In this document: positions 1-11,792 of the stretch, one piece after another
Layout of the letters: every line of letters begins with the position of its first letter
Numbering within the stretch: position 1 is the stretch's first letter
Assembly (NCBI GenBank): GCA_001051155.2
Contig: JYIP02000006.1
Span: 3,844,001 to 3,908,000, forward strand
Direction: 5' to 3'
Length of the DNA stretch: 64,000 nt
Source: Chrysoporthe austroafricana
Lineage: Eukaryota; Ascomycota; Sordariomycetes; Diaporthales; Cryphonectriaceae
Position numbers and translations under genes: made by a program
Notes under the pieces: generated by a model
Told to the model about the DNA's origin: nothing
The model's input: the letters and a program-made list of their open reading frames with translations, nothing else
The model's database searches: none

Positions 1-22
1 CTCCGGCTGTCGCATGGACACC

Positions 23-3000
23 TCAGCCCTCGCAATGCCACTCGGCAAAAACGCACCACTTCGCGATGCGATCTGCAAGCACCAGACCCCTCCACACGCC
101 ACGCTCAGAGCACTTGATGATCGTCTCCCACGTGCCCCCGTCGCTGACCTCGTCCTCACCGCCGCCCATGCTCCTCGCGGAACTACCTATCCCAACTCCA
201 CGGCCTCGATCCTCCTTCCTCATAAGCCGCAGGATCTTGCCGCCGGGCGTCTGGATCGCCAGCTTCGCAGGCTTCTTGCCCCCGCCGCTTGTGTTGCTGT
301 ACGAGCTCGGGTTGGAAGACGCCGACATGCTCAAAGCTGATGCCGGTCGGATGAACGGGATGGGACTAGCATTGCCCGGGTTTGATGAGGGCGTCATGGC
401 AGAGCCCTCTGGCGCGGACGAAGGGTGCTGCCGAACGGCGAAAACGAAGGTATTATTGAGCGCGAGGCGCTGGCACTGCGGCTGCGCAACGTAGATGTCG
501 TGGCGCTGTGCGTGTGGCGTGGGGTGCCGCGTAACGAACTCGTATGCCGGGTTTTCGCCTGTGTGGATGATGGGGATCGCGAAGGCCATTGGATGCGGAA
601 TGTCCTTGATGCTGTGCATGAGGCCGCGCTTGCCGGCGTAGACTTTGAGCGTACCGTGACCTTCGTCGCCGGGGAGGAGAGCCTTGACGGTGTACCGCTT
701 CACGCCGCCGAACCATTCGCATTGGGCGAGTGCACGCTTCTTCATCACGTCGCCGCTCTCGTAAAAGTCGCCATCTGAGTCCCGCCTAAGGGCGCGAGTC
801 TCCACTTCTGCAGCTATTTCGACGTCGGCTGGCACGTTGAATGTGATATGTACCATCTCGAGGTCTTCGATCCGGGTGAGAGAAGTGTTGTAATCAACCA
901 TCTGCAGGTCGTTGATAAAGTAAGGCGGGCAGGCGCACGGAAGATTCAGCAGTATCTCGTGAGCGACAGGAGGGCAAAGGTGCTGCTGTTCGTGGTCCTC
1001 CGGCATATGCGTCCAGCAGAGTTCCGACGGACGTGTGAGAAAGTACCAGAAATCGGCAGAACCACTGCCAACACTAGAATACAGAACACGCTTGGGATTC
1101 GAGGGACTCGCAAGACAACAGTCCATCATGCGCCATTCCCCATCGACCAGGACAGCATTCCACCAGTGATTCGGTCGTGGCAGCATGTTGGTCTCCGGTA
1201 TCTCTCCAGGCGTCTTGAGATAACCTCGAACGACCTCGCAGTCAAGGCCGACGGCACCACACATCTCCATGACCAGAACAGCATACTCCTGCGCACAAGC
1301 CCGCTTTTGTTGTATGACCCGACGGGTGTCAACTTCATCACTCCCCTCAAAGTCTTCCTCCCAGCAGATGATTTCTGCCACCCAGGTGAAAATGGCTCGG
1401 AGTCGCTGAACGTCGCTGCGGTACGGCCTACAGACGTATGTTGTTGCCAGAGTAACGGCGGTCGTCATAGGCGGGAGACTCTTGATGAAGCGAGAATTCT
1501 TGTCGACGTTCATAAAGTTGATAACCTGGTAGTCCGTTGGGTTGTGGATCGGCTCGCCATCTCCGCCTTCATCGCCCTCAATGCTACCGTAGAGCTCGTC
1601 AACCGGGTCGAGGGCGGGATAGTCTAGCATCAGACACCTGTCCCTCCGCTCGTTCCTCTCGTTACGGCTTAGGGTGTTCGATCGATTCACATCTCGGCGG
1701 ACTTGAACCCAGTCAGTACCAGAAGCCAGGCCCATCTCTCGCGCGGCAAAAGCCGCAGGGCCAGGAAAGCCAGTCCCTGTCGATGAGATGGCACCCATCC
1801 CCATCCCGCTCCCCATCGTCGGAGGCATGGGCGATGACTGCAGAGACTGCATCGAGCCGCCACCACTCGTCGCAATACTACCTCGGCCATTTGCAACGCC
1901 CGTCTTAGCCGTGTCCATGAGTTTCTTGAAGAAGTTCCTCTTCCTCGGCGTGGGCGGGGCAAGCCCTCCCAGGTTACCCATCGGGTCATCGATAAAGCCG
2001 GCTTGAGACTTCGGCCGTGCGGCAGCATCGGAGGCGTGACTACTGTGGTAACTAATTCCGGTAAAAGGAGACTCCGGCCGGCCCAGACCAAGGTCGTGCA
2101 TTCCGAGCGCGCTCTGGGCGCGATTCCTATTCTTGCGAGCCATACTCCCTGCGCTGGTTGCACTGATACCTCCGGCCGACACGCCGCTCATCAGACTCCG
2201 GTTCGTGCTCTGCGTGGCCGAGCTGCTGTTGGTCGAATTCGTCTTGGTGGTCAACGTCCGGCCTAACACCTTGGTGATGTCGTATCCCGACCGCTTGTTT
2301 CGCAGCCTGCGGTCCTGGCTCTCAGTACGAGTGTCCATTGAGGATTTCGGCCTCTCAAAAACCCGGCCCTTAGGGGGTGGTGGAGGAGGCTCGTCGTCAA
2401 CGGCTTCGTCGGCCACGGTCGAACTATGCGCGTGCATATTCCGCAGTCGCGTCTCCATTCGCTCCACATAGGTGCTCAACTCAGGGGGGCGGCCATCCTG
2501 CTCGTAACTTACTGCATTTGTGTGGTTTTGTGAGGAGTCGGCGCTCCCAGTACCGTAGCCAGAATCTCCATGCGCCTGGGCCAAGGATGCCTGGGGCCGT
2601 GCGGCCTCTCTTCTCTGCCTCCTCGATTTGTGGCTGACCAGGTCGAAGCATTCCGGAGACCAGGGGTCCAGTGGGGCATCTGGGGTGTCGGGCTCTGGGT
2701 CGGGCTCGCGGGACACCCCAAGGGCATCCAGCTGCTCCATCACGCCATCCATTGCTTCTCTCAGGGGGGAAGGGGTCATGTTGAGGCCAGATCCGGAGGC
2801 GGAAGGGGAGGGCGACGGCACTCGAGGAGTGTGATAACCGTGCCCCGACGCAGGAGGGCGATATGGCTCGTACTCGACCCGATTCTCATATGAAGCGTGG
2901 GACGTCTGCCTGGAGAGATCTGGCTCCATCCGACTGTCGTAAGAGCCGTAAGAGCCTTGCCGGCGGGCATCCTGTTGTATCCTACTATCGTAAGAGGCAT

Positions 3001-3871
3001 GCGATCCGTGGCGGCTCAGATCGTGCGGTATCCGAGAGTCGTAGGACAGGTGTGAGGCGTGTCTGCTCACATCTACGGGCGGCCGCGAGGGGATCTGGCT
3101 GTCGTAAGAGAGGCTAGGGGCGTGTCTAGCAGTAACGACGTGCCGATGAGGAGGAGGGGGAGGAGGGGCGTCGTCCGGGCCGTCGAGCGACGACCTGTGT
3201 CCCTGGTGAAGGTGGGCATTGAAAGACGGAGCAGGAGAGGGCATCCTAGACCCGTGTCCGTGCAGCTGCGGGGTCTGAATCCTGCCAACGTCGTCCTGGA
3301 CGCTTCGGTTGGGGTGTGTTGTAAGGGGGGGCTGGGTGGCGGATGTGTCTCTCGACCGAACGGGACTCCCTCTGCGGATGGGCGACTCCCTGCGGACAGG
3401 ACCCTCTCTGAACGTCTCTGGTTGTTTTGCGGTCGTGTAGTGAGGGGCTTTGGCATAAGCCTCGAACGGCTTTCGGAAAGTCTTGGACTTGGACGGCGTG
3501 CCCTGGGGCGGCGTATTTGCTGCGTGTATCATGGGGCTCGTCGTTCGGCTCATAGGTCGGAAGTCGTCGGGCAGAACCTCGACGAAGTTGGAGGGGAACA
3601 GGCCGACCATCCTCCTATCCCGTCGCAGCCTGCCCATCCACCACGAACCGTCGCCCGCGTTGAGACATTCTATCAGGTCGCCTTCTATGAAGCCAAGGTC
3701 TCGTTTTGACTGTGCGCGTGGCGCGTCAGCAGGACCGTCGCGGGGAGGGAGGGGAAGGGGGTGGGCGAGGGGCAAACAGCTCTCGTCTCTGCATACCTCT
3801 CCTCCGAACGAGTACACGGCCCTGCACCAGCATGGGAACCGCGTGGGGATAGACGGCGGAGGGGGCACCAT
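23..3871 (-). CDS. cyk3: Cytokinesis protein Cyk3 (SH3 + transglutaminase-like)
   Basis: Exons, in transcript order, are 3871-3797 and 3709-23; the 87-nt in-frame intron (gtatgc...cacag) interrupts the SH3 domain, and removing it gives about 1253 residues. An SH3 domain lies near residues 13-75 (ALYDY-like AVYSFGGE, then GDLIECLNAGDGSWWMGRL and GLFPSNFVEVL). A long Pro/Ser/Arg-rich disordered middle follows, with repeated SRHxSHxSYDSR tracts. A transglutaminase-like fold sits near residues 760-890 (FTWVAEIICW, RACAQEYAVL, RPNHWWNAVLVDGEWRMMDC). The C-terminus ends in a conserved Cyk3-type block (TWETIIKCSE, GLVLADR, WCVFAEW). Cyk3 proteins act at the division site in septum formation and actomyosin-ring function. 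The start ATG immediately precedes the SH3 domain. Whether the transglutaminase-like domain is catalytic cannot be decided here. The whole gene is inside the window. Confidence 0.9.
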   Translation of the reverse strand: MVPPPPSIPTRFPCWCRAVYSFGGEVCRDESCLPLAHPLPLPPRDGPADAPRAQSKRDLGFIEGDLIECLNAGDGSWWMGRLRRDRRMVGLFPSNFVEVLPDDFRPMSRTTSPMIHAANTPPQGTPSKSKTFRKPFEAYAKAPHYTTAKQPETFREGPVRRESPIRRGSPVRSRDTSATQPPLTTHPNRSVQDDVGRIQTPQLHGHGSRMPSPAPSFNAHLHQGHRSSLDGPDDAPPPPPPHRHVVTARHAPSLSYDSQIPSRPPVDVSRHASHLSYDSRIPHDLSRHGSHASYDSRIQQDARRQGSYGSYDSRMEPDLSRQTSHASYENRVEYEPYRPPASGHGYHTPRVPSPSPSASGSGLNMTPSPLREAMDGVMEQLDALGVSREPDPEPDTPDAPLDPWSPECFDLVSHKSRRQRREAARPQASLAQAHGDSGYGTGSADSSQNHTNAVSYEQDGRPPELSTYVERMETRLRNMHAHSSTVADEAVDDEPPPPPPKGRVFERPKSSMDTRTESQDRRLRNKRSGYDITKVLGRTLTTKTNSTNSSSATQSTNRSLMSGVSAGGISATSAGSMARKNRNRAQSALGMHDLGLGRPESPFTGISYHSSHASDAAARPKSQAGFIDDPMGNLGGLAPPTPRKRNFFKKLMDTAKTGVANGRGSIATSGGGSMQSLQSSPMPPTMGSGMGMGAISSTGTGFPGPAAFAAREMGLASGTDWVQVRRDVNRSNTLSRNERNERRDRCLMLDYPALDPVDELYGSIEGDEGGDGEPIHNPTDYQVINFMNVDKNSRFIKSLPPMTTAVTLATTYVCRPYRSDVQRLRAIFTWVAEIICWEEDFEGSDEVDTRRVIQQKRACAQEYAVLVMEMCGAVGLDCEVVRGYLKTPGEIPETNMLPRPNHWWNAVLVDGEWRMMDCCLASPSNPKRVLYSSVGSGSADFWYFLTRPSELCWTHMPEDHEQQHLCPPVAHEILLNLPCACPPYFINDLQMVDYNTSLTRIEDLEMVHITFNVPADVEIAAEVETRALRRDSDGDFYESGDVMKKRALAQCEWFGGVKRYTVKALLPGDEGHGTLKVYAGKRGLMHSIKDIPHPMAFAIPIIHTGENPAYEFVTRHPTPHAQRHDIYVAQPQCQRLALNNTFVFAVRQHPSSAPEGSAMTPSSNPGNASPIPFIRPASALSMSASSNPSSYSNTSGGGKKPAKLAIQTPGGKILRLMRKEDRGRGVGIGSSARSMGGGEDEVSDGGTWETIIKCSERGVWRGLVLADRIAKWCVFAEWHCEG

Positions 3872-6046
3872 CTTCTGCGAGGCTCAGGGAGCGGTGAGCA
3901 CGCGGTGGGGGGGAGGGGAGGGAGAAGGTCTGGAGGTGTTGTACTAGGCGCGCGTCGAACGGTCGGACAGCATGTTAGGCCGCACGCAACACTGATTGAA
4001 CGGCAAGATGCGGTGTTGTTGAGAATACAGACAGGTCCGTCCCGTCCAGGCCCAGGTGCGAGGTCGAGGTCGAGGTCGAAGGGTCGAAGGTGTGTCGGTG
4101 GGGCGGCAGCATGCAGTTACCTGGTGCCGTCACAGGAGGTATCTGGGTGGCTGGGGAATTTCAAGGGTTTGGATCAGAAGCTCTGAGACGCTGGCGGCCT
4201 TGCACCCAACGGTAGGGAATAAATCGTGAGCATATTGCGGTGTGGTGACGGACGAGATGAGGTGCTGAGGAGCTATGGCCGTCCTGCGCCTCTGGTATGC
4301 TTGCATGTATCGCAGGCCGCCGCAACTTCGAGTGACTGGAATCCAGAGGTACAGTATGGGCGGCAGACCCAAACTGAGACAGCATGTAAACATTGGGGGA
4401 GGGCCCCCCATCCCGGTCTCGCTGTCCCAGGCTCCCAGGCCGCTGTCCACTAGGACGGCCCACCCTTCAGCCTCAGTGGGGCCCCGACACGGGGTACCAG
4501 GCCTGAAGCTTCGGCTGTTTCCGTGGCAATTACAGGACACCACTGCAGTGAACTACTGCCTCGGCAGCGGCTGCGCCTGTACACAGCACAGTATGGGCGT
4601 ACATACCAAAACCATAGTACCCAGCAGAGGGGCTGAGGGGGGTGGGATGGCTCGGCATCTTCCTGCACCTCCTGCACCCCACGATGTGTGATGTCACGAG
4701 CCAAGTTTTCTGCCGCTGCTTCTGGGGAAGGCGAGGCGAGCATCCAATTCCCCATATGCAACCTTTTAAGATTGCCTCCAGATAAGGTTCTCTGATCTTG
4801 TCGCTCTCGTGCAGGCCCTGGCAGAGCAGGCGCAGTACCCACTGGGGCTGGCTGTGAGCTCTGGGGTCGGGTCGCTGCTATGTGCCTCGGCTCCCTCCCT
4901 CGCACCACAGGCTCTTCTGGCCGTGCTTGGCCATGCTGGACATGGCCTCGCGTGGCTGATGAGAGCTCGGACGGGAATGTCGGCACGGTACCAGCTGAGG
5001 CAGTTCCCCACTTGAGGTTTTTCTTCTTCCTCTCTTATAGGCGACCCTGCAGGCATCATACCTGGAAGGCTCCCTATGGGGGCCCTTATACCTGCGTATG
5101 CCTGAGGTGTTTCTTCCAGAAATCGTACGTTGCCAGTGGAGATGTTGGCAGGGTGGTACTGGCCCGTCGAGAGGATAGCCGCTCGGGCTGTGTCGTCCAC
5201 CACAGGCATGTCTCACGCCCACAGCCAACCGAGGTGCTCACCACCCCTCCGGGCGATGCAGATAGTCGACCTCGCGGCAGATACTCGACCAGTAGCGCAC
5301 GTAGCAGAGCACTAGGACGGATGCGGCTGCTGCCGTCCCTCCACACACGGCAGGCTTGCGTCTGCACTGGGAGGATGCCACAGCATTGGCTGCAGAGGCG
5401 CGCGCCTGGAATGCAGGCCTGGTTGCACTGCGACAGGCTCTGGCATGCGCCTATAAAGAATCCACAAAGCCGCGCGCACCCCTCTCGGGCCTCCCCCCTC
5501 TGCCATAGTATCCTGCTGGCCGGTGGTGACGGCAACTTCTCCTGCTGCCCAAGCAAGGCCCATTATGAACTGTCTGTGGGCCATTTGAAGCCTCACTTTC
5601 GACATCTGGACAAGGGCCTACCCTGGCTGCCCAGTTGTCCTGGCTCAGCGTGGTCGTCAGTAGCTCCGGATGCCACGAATGTCTGGGGGCGCTGGACCGA
5701 GTGGCGGCCCGAGCTCCAGCTTTCAATTAAAGCCGTCGCCCCACCAACCACCTCAATTCAAACAATCGAGATCCACCCGCGCCAGTGGACTTTGGCTCTC
5801 AGCTCGGGACCTCCCAGACCCTTGACATATACGCCGACAACATCAATTTTCTTTGTGGCCAGTCTTGAGACACTGCTGCCGCTGTCTGTGATATCCTTAC
5901 TCTGTGCTGGGTGGTGGCTGTCCCGTGGCGAAGGAAAAAGAAAAGTTCGAGGGCTGCTGCGGCCAAAGACGGTCAAGCTGCTCGGCTGCCACATCAGCGT
6001 ACCCACTTTGGCTCACAGGCGGTGTGGAAACACACGCGACGAGACC
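3872..6046. other. Divergent intergenic region, cyk3 / GCK-III kinase
   Basis: This 2.2 kb separates two divergently transcribed genes and presumably holds both promoters and leaders. I see no conserved protein domain on either strand. The frame of the downstream kinase stays open from about 4880 to its ATG at 6047, but the implied peptide is Cys/Trp/His/Pro-rich without recognisable similarity, so I treat it as leader or promoter DNA. Confidence 0.5.
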
Positions 6047-8176
6047 ATGGCGGATGAGGATATCGCCAGTCACTATCAGGTCCTGGAGGAGCTGGGCCGT
6101 GAGTTTTCACCCGTTTTTACACTTCCAGCCCTTGATCATGTGGGCGCCATGGCTGACCTGACGGCCCCAACTAGGTGGCAGCTTCGGCGTGGTGTACAAG
6201 GGCATCGAGAAGGCGACAGGCGAGGTGGTCGCCATCAAACACGTAGGGCACACTCCAGCCGCCCCCTCATCTCCCGCGTGAGCAGAGACACTGACAGCCG
6301 CCAGATCGACCTCGAGTCCAGCGATGATGACATCCTGGAGATCCAGCAGGAGATCTCGGTCCTCAGCACGTGCGCGAGCCCCTTTGTCACCCAGTACAAG
6401 GCGAGCTTCCTGCGAGGGCACAAGCTATGGATCGTCATGGAGTTCCTGGGCGGAGGCTCGTGTCTCGACCTGGTCCGTCCGCCCTGTTCCCCCCAAACCC
6501 CCCGGCGCTGCCTTCGCATGCTAACCCTGCCGCAGCTGAAAGCCGGCAATTTCGAGGAGGCCAATATCGCCATCATCTGCCGCGAGCTGCTGCTGGGTCT
6601 TGAGTACCTCCACGCCGAGGGCAAGATCCACCGCGACATCAAGGCCGCCAACGTCCTGCTGGCAGAGAACGGCAAGGTGAAGCTGGCGGACTTCGGCGTC
6701 GCCGCGCAGCTCACCAACATCAAGTCCCAGCGGAACACCTTTGTCGGCACGCCGTTCTGGATGGCACCCGAGGTCATTGAGCAGGCCGGCTACGGCTTCA
6801 AGGCCGACATCTGGTCGCTGGCGATTACGGCGATGGAGATGGCCAACGGAGAGCCCCCGCTGGCCAACATCCATCCGATGAAGGTCCTCTTCCACATCCC
6901 CAAGAACCCCCCTCCCAGGCTCGAGGGCCCCTTCAGCAAGTACTTCAAGGACTTCGTGGCTCGGTGTCTGAGCAAGGACCCCGACATGCGGCCGACCGCG
7001 AAGGAGCTCCTGAAGCACAAGTTCATCTCGGGCGCGGGTAACGTGGACGCCCTGCAGGAGCTCATCGACCGCAAGCACATGTTCGACGCCCAGCAGACCA
7101 GGAGGCTGCACCCCGTCTACTACCAAGAGACCCTGCAGACCCTTTCGCACAAGGACGAGTCAGAGGAGTGGACTTTCGACACGGTGAAGTCCGTCGTTCC
7201 GCCTCCTCCGCCACCGCCCAAGGACGCTCCCAAGAAGCGTAACCCGTCACCCACGGCAGAGGACGCTGCGATGCGGAAGGTAGACCCCAACGAGGCGCCG
7301 CTGATCGAGGTGTCGCCTCCGCCTACCACTATGCGAAAGACCACAGTGCGGCAGGTTTCAGGCTTACTCGAGCGACGCCGCTCGATCGTGCAGGTCGATG
7401 TCAACGGCTCGCCGCGGTCGTCGGTCATCGCCCGCCAGCCCCTGCAGATGGACATGTCGTACGGTAACATGGGCTCTTCTGCACGCCCCTTCAGCCGCGT
7501 CCCGTCTGGTGACTCGGAGTCGTCCGGGCAATCGACCAGCACGTCCACTTCCGGCGAGTCGAATGCCGAAAACCGCGATCCTCGAAAGCAGCCTTCCCCA
7601 CGCACGCTCTCAAGCAAGGAGGCAGTGCTTGGCCACAGGCTGTACACCAAGGCCCTCGAGCCCACGCTGGCGGAGGCCTTCGCGCAGACTTCCGGCACCA
7701 AGAAGCGAGAGGCGCTGGCTCAGCTGTCCGACGCTTTCGAGAACCTCGATCTGGTCGACCCCGAGGGCGCCTACCAGCTGATGCAGGGCCTCGTCGCCGC
7801 CATGGCGAAGGACAGGAAGCTCGCACCGGCCATCATGAGGAGCCCGGTCCTGCAGAAGGCGCCGGAGGGCTTTACCTACGGGACCGTCATCAACATGAAC
7901 AAGCAGCTCTCCGCGCCCAACAGCCCCGCGAGGGCCGCCAACCGCAGGCGCCGAGACAGCACAGTGCCCGAGAGCGCCCCGGCCACGCCGTCCAAGGGCG
8001 GCAAGTCGGACGAGACCAGGCTGCGCGATCTCGAGAAGGCCGCGCTCGAGGCGCGCTTCCCGGGCCGCGAGGCCGTGCCCGGCATGGAGCACTGCAAGCA
8101 GCTGTCTGAGCAGCTGTACAGCCGCTGGGCCGGCAACCTGCAGGCGCGCTGGCCTAGCGTTGCGAGTGGCCACTGA
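6047..8176 (+). CDS. Ste20-family protein kinase, GCK-III type (Sid1/Nak1/MST3-like)
   Basis: Exons are 6047-6098, 6175-6242, 6305-6472 and 6536-8176, giving 642 residues. Introns 1 and 2 are required to rebuild the glycine loop. The N-terminal kinase domain has [12 protein letters not shown] (16-27), the VAIK lysine (Lys39), HRDIKAAN (128-135), DFG (148-150), activation-loop Thr168 in GTPFWMAPE, and APE (173-175). [19 protein letters not shown] and [11 protein letters not shown] are typical of the germinal-centre kinase III group (fungal Sid1, Nak1/Kic1 and MST-1; animal MST3/4). These act in the septation-initiation and morphogenesis (RAM) networks. A Pro/Ser-rich linker leads to a helical C-terminal segment ([19 protein letters not shown]). 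The third intron has a GTCCGT donor with a good gctaac branch. Which fungal paralogue (Sid1 or Nak1-like) it is cannot be settled by eye. Confidence 0.9.
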   Translation: MADEDIASHYQVLEELGREFSPVFTLPALDHVGAMADLTAPTRWQLRRGVQGHREGDRRGGRHQTRRAHSSRPLISRVSRDTDSRQIDLESSDDDILEIQQEISVLSTCASPFVTQYKASFLRGHKLWIVMEFLGGGSCLDLVRPPCSPQTPRRCLRMLTLPQLKAGNFEEANIAIICRELLLGLEYLHAEGKIHRDIKAANVLLAENGKVKLADFGVAAQLTNIKSQRNTFVGTPFWMAPEVIEQAGYGFKADIWSLAITAMEMANGEPPLANIHPMKVLFHIPKNPPPRLEGPFSKYFKDFVARCLSKDPDMRPTAKELLKHKFISGAGNVDALQELIDRKHMFDAQQTRRLHPVYYQETLQTLSHKDESEEWTFDTVKSVVPPPPPPPKDAPKKRNPSPTAEDAAMRKVDPNEAPLIEVSPPPTTMRKTTVRQVSGLLERRRSIVQVDVNGSPRSSVIARQPLQMDMSYGNMGSSARPFSRVPSGDSESSGQSTSTSTSGESNAENRDPRKQPSPRTLSSKEAVLGHRLYTKALEPTLAEAFAQTSGTKKREALAQLSDAFENLDLVDPEGAYQLMQGLVAAMAKDRKLAPAIMRSPVLQKAPEGFTYGTVINMNKQLSAPNSPARAANRRRRDSTVPESAPATPSKGGKSDETRLRDLEKAALEARFPGREAVPGMEHCKQLSEQLYSRWAGNLQARWPSVASGH

Positions 8177-9030
8177 AGCACGCTCGAATGGGGTCTCGGC
8201 GCGCCACCACTGTCTTAATTCTGTTCCGGCCTAGCAATGGTGCTCGAAGCATTTGGCCTAGACTTACCTCGGGATAAACTTGTACAACATCAGTGATCTC
8301 GAACGCTCTTTAGATGTGCTTCGACAACAGGATTTATCCTTCGGCTTAAGGCTGAGTGAGAAGCCATTGAGCATCTGGCTGCAATGGACCTAAGGAGGGA
8401 CGAAAAGGCTCGTGCTGGCCTGTGAGTGCTGTCGAACATGACGACCATTGGCCTATCAAATGTGCATTACAACGTCGTCGAGCACATTGACAGAGGACTT
8501 GAGGTCGGTCATGACACCTCCATCGGATGGAAATGAGATGACAGGAAGTTAACGGTTGATGGAAGGTAATGACAGGGTCTGTGCGTGGAATCGTCATGGG
8601 TCGACGCAGCACGCGAGCGCACGATCCGAAACGAATCTCCTGCATGTGCAAGAGCGTGCGCGCGCTCTTGGAGACCAACAGCTGCGAGGAGTTTAGGATT
8701 ATTTGTCGGGCTTCTACCTCGGATGATGGACACCCGGTCCGAGAGCTTACTCGGGCGAGACCCGAGGTGGGCCGCGGCATCCTCTTTCGATCTGGATATC
8801 CTGTGCTTTGTATAATAATTCTGCATTTGTTTTTTTTTTTTTTTTATTCTCTCTCCCTTCAGCCTGGCGTTGGCGAAAAGAACTGGTCCTTTAGGTACAT
8901 AGACGGCATCGAGGAGATTATATCGTAATTCAATAGGATTGGTTTAGAGAAACCCCTGGCCCCATGGCCTGCAATAGCGTACTTCAGCAATCGTGACCAT
9001 CCACATCGTTCATTCGCCCCAGGCCCTCGA
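8177..9030. other. Convergent intergenic region, kinase / rai1
   Basis: This holds the 3' flanks of two convergent genes. It includes an 18-nt T run near 8829-8846. No coding signal, tRNA or recognisable repeat was seen. Confidence 0.5.
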
Positions 9031-10884
9031 TTACGCTGCTGCCTCGACCTCATCAGCCTTGTCATCGACCGGGTCCATTCTAGGTAAGGACAACTTGATA
9101 CGGTGGCTAATGGCCGTCGGGTTAGCATGCTGGCCCTCTGAGGAGACAAGAATAGGAGGGAAGGCCAATCGTCCCGGGGTTTTCAATGACGCCTTAGGCA
9201 GTAGGGTTGCTCTGCACAGAGAACAGCCGCCAAGACGGCTCAGAGGAGCGAATGCGCTGCTCTAGGAAGACTTACTTGATGAACTCCTCCGTCAGTATGC
9301 TGCCATGCCCAGTGTCCTCTTCCGTCTTGAACACCTCGATATGGGCGTCCCTCGGACGCCGCCGTATCCTCCAGACTCCCTCGTCATCGATCTTGGTGCG
9401 CAGCCCTGTAGGGGGGAAATAGTCAGTCTCGACTCCGAACTCCATCCTACTCACACGTCCTCCGGCGTGTCCATGAACTTACAATCCAAAAAGTCGGCCG
9501 CAAAATTGATACACACATTCCCGTCCCACCGGCGGTTCCTCCTGGCCACCGTCGCCGGGATGCCCTCGACGTCGATCTCCTCGACCTTGCGGAGGATGCC
9601 TTCCCTGGAGCGGAAGCCGACCATGATCTTGGGCACGCCGAGCAGGAACGACTGGATCCAGAACTTGAGAAGCTTGCGCTCGAAGTTGTCGTAGTCGCGC
9701 TCGTTCCGGATCTCGGCCGAGGTCTTGAGCTCCACCCAGTGGGTGGGATCGCCCTGCTTGCGGGGCTTGGAGTCCCAGACTATGTTGATGGAGGATCTAT
9801 GTCAGTGCGCTGGCGAGGAAAAGGGGCACGGGTGGAGGGGGAAGGAGGTGAAAATGGACGCACTGGCATCGACCTCGCCACCGAGGCAGAGGATGGTCTT
9901 GCCTACGCCCGTCCGCACCACGGAGCAATACTGGGCCTCGTTGCTGACGGTCTCGTTCGCACGGCCCTCGATGTAGTCGCGGGACGTCTCGCCCCATGGG
10001 GCGGGCAGTGTTGCGAGGGTCTCAAATTTGTAGCCTAAGCACCAACGTCAATGGGATTGAACCAGGGAAGAAAACTGCCGATTTCCATACCCCAGAATCC
10101 CATCTTCTCTTGGGATATCGGCCCTCGCCATGGCTGGGCCGCTTGTTGTGCCTGAGATTCCATGCGGTAGGCGTGGTTCTCTTCGATGAAACTGATGACT
10201 GGGTCAGCTTTCGGATGGTCGGGGTGGGTGAGTGTTGGGCTGCGTACATGCAGTCCTTCACAGCAGTCAGTTGAGGGTGTCAGATCCAGAGAGCTTGAGG
10301 AGAGCGCACTTGGTACAAGGTAGCATTCAATTCGAAACTAATTACGGTCAGCGAATTCTTTGAGTTATTATCGCCATCAATAGCGGGGGCGTAGACATAC
10401 CCATCTCGATCGTCGAAAGGACTTGCCATGATCTGTCGAGTCTCATTAGATCCACCTTCCTCACTGGCACGCATTCAAGCAGACATCTCACCTTAGTGAG
10501 ACAGCCGCGCCAGGTCACTATCTGGGCATCGATCTTCTTGCCATTCTTCTTCTCATAGTCCATGATAGTCTTCAAGAGGCTATCCAAATGCTCGTCGACA
10601 CTGTCATCATGCTTGATGAACCTGTCGAAACCCTGGGATAGATCAACGCCCAGCTCAGGGGTGTAGTACCACCTCAAAGACCTATCTCCGAGATGGAACT
10701 CGTGGTCATCATTATATGAGAAACATGCGAACTCCTATAATGGCGTCAGACACCAGTATACAGCGACGATTTGCGATGCAAAGTTTGGATGTGCTCTTAG
10801 GGTTCTACATACCTTGGGCCGCTTTACGGCCTCACTTGGTCTCGCAAATCGGCCGACGGGCTGTATTGAGAACGAGGTGTCCAT
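9031..10884 (-). CDS. rai1: Rai1/DXO family decapping nuclease (Rat1-interacting protein)
   Basis: Exons, in transcript order, are 10884-10813, 10734-10492, 10432-10401, 10337-10310, 10255-10248, 10191-10091, 10034-9864, 9779-9483, 9405-9276 and 9106-9031, giving 385 residues, the usual size for Rai1. The start reads MDTSFSIQPVGRFARPSEA. Family motifs are FIKHDDSVDEHLDSLLKTI, TWRG, the GYKFE glutamate (Glu166), the GGEVDAIWDSKP acidic motif (Glu215, Asp217), WVELKTS (Glu235, Lys237) and KFWIQSFLLGVPKI. The acidic residues and lysine form the metal-binding nuclease site in the DXO fold. Family members remove incomplete or non-canonical 5' caps and assist Rat1/Xrn2. Every junction restores the family reading frame; exon 5 is an 8-nt micro-exon giving Asp-Cys-Ile before FIEENH. 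The last exon supplies NHRIKLSLPRMD before the stop. Confidence 0.93.
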
Positions 10885-11792
10885 GCTTAAGTGGTGCTGC
10901 CGTGATTGTGCCAAGAGGGACGAATATCGGTGTGAAATTCCATGAGGCCAGATGCGCCGGCTCACGCAGTGCATTGGTCGGTGCTGGGGGGGCAAAGTTG
11001 CTCTGGTGACCTCGTCGTCAATAAGGGAAACACAAGGCTCGGGCCTGACAAGTTCGAGTTGAGCCTTGAATGGCTCGACGTTTGGGCCCTGAGAATGCCT
11101 AAATAAGCTGTGGTCTGTGCGTTCTAGCGGCGCAACTCAGGCGTTGGGGTCTTCCCTGTCTTTGTGCTAACATGTGAATTCCTCAGAATTGCTTTTTTCG
11201 ACTACAACACCTCTTATGAGATGTCTAGCGTTGACTACCATTCTTTTCTGACTATATGTACTTACTTATTTTTATGGTGAAATGACATGGGATGAATCAG
11301 GTGGAAGTGAGGGCTCCTCAGGATGTATGTCCATCATGCGATCATGCGTTCACGCTGTTTGTTAGGAATTTGCATCTGTCCATCTCGCGGTGCAGACAAA
11401 GCGATGCCGAATAGCGTGCTGACCCAGAGCCGCAGCAAATTGGGCCCCAAAAAATGAGCTGAACATAAGAGACGACTTAATTTACAGATCAATTGAGCAA
11501 GACCGACCACGTCAATGTCGTAGGTAGCTGTTTTGCGTCGCTTCTGCCCAGTCTCTTCCGGATAGGTGAGACCTTCATTATCTCGTCAACCTGGTTAGGC
11601 GGCGAGAAATGCGGCTGCCTTTGTTGGAATCCCTATCTGCTAAGCTTAGAATGAAATTATTTACATAATACATTAAATTGTTGCCGGACAGATATTTCTT
11701 ATGCCCAAGCTCTACAGTTTCGTTGGCACAGTCACATAATTCCCATTGAAACGGGTTGATCAACGTGCCAAACACCCGATTACTGAAGCTGC
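10885..11792. other. Intergenic region upstream of rai1, downstream of acid phosphatase
   Basis: This contains the rai1 promoter side and the 3' flank of the acid phosphatase gene. Base composition is less GC-rich than the coding DNA around it. No domain-bearing frame, tRNA or repeat was recognised. Confidence 0.45.

Noticed and set aside
3710..3796. Reading the cyk3 intron as coding (29 extra residues in the SH3 domain)
   Set aside because: It is flanked by GT and AG, and its removal restores the uninterrupted SH3 sequence AVYSFGGE-SKRDLGFIEGD.
4880..6046. Long N-terminal extension of the GCK-III kinase
   Set aside because: Family members begin a few residues before the kinase domain. The extension has no similarity and is Cys/Trp/His-rich; kept only as a low-interest finding.
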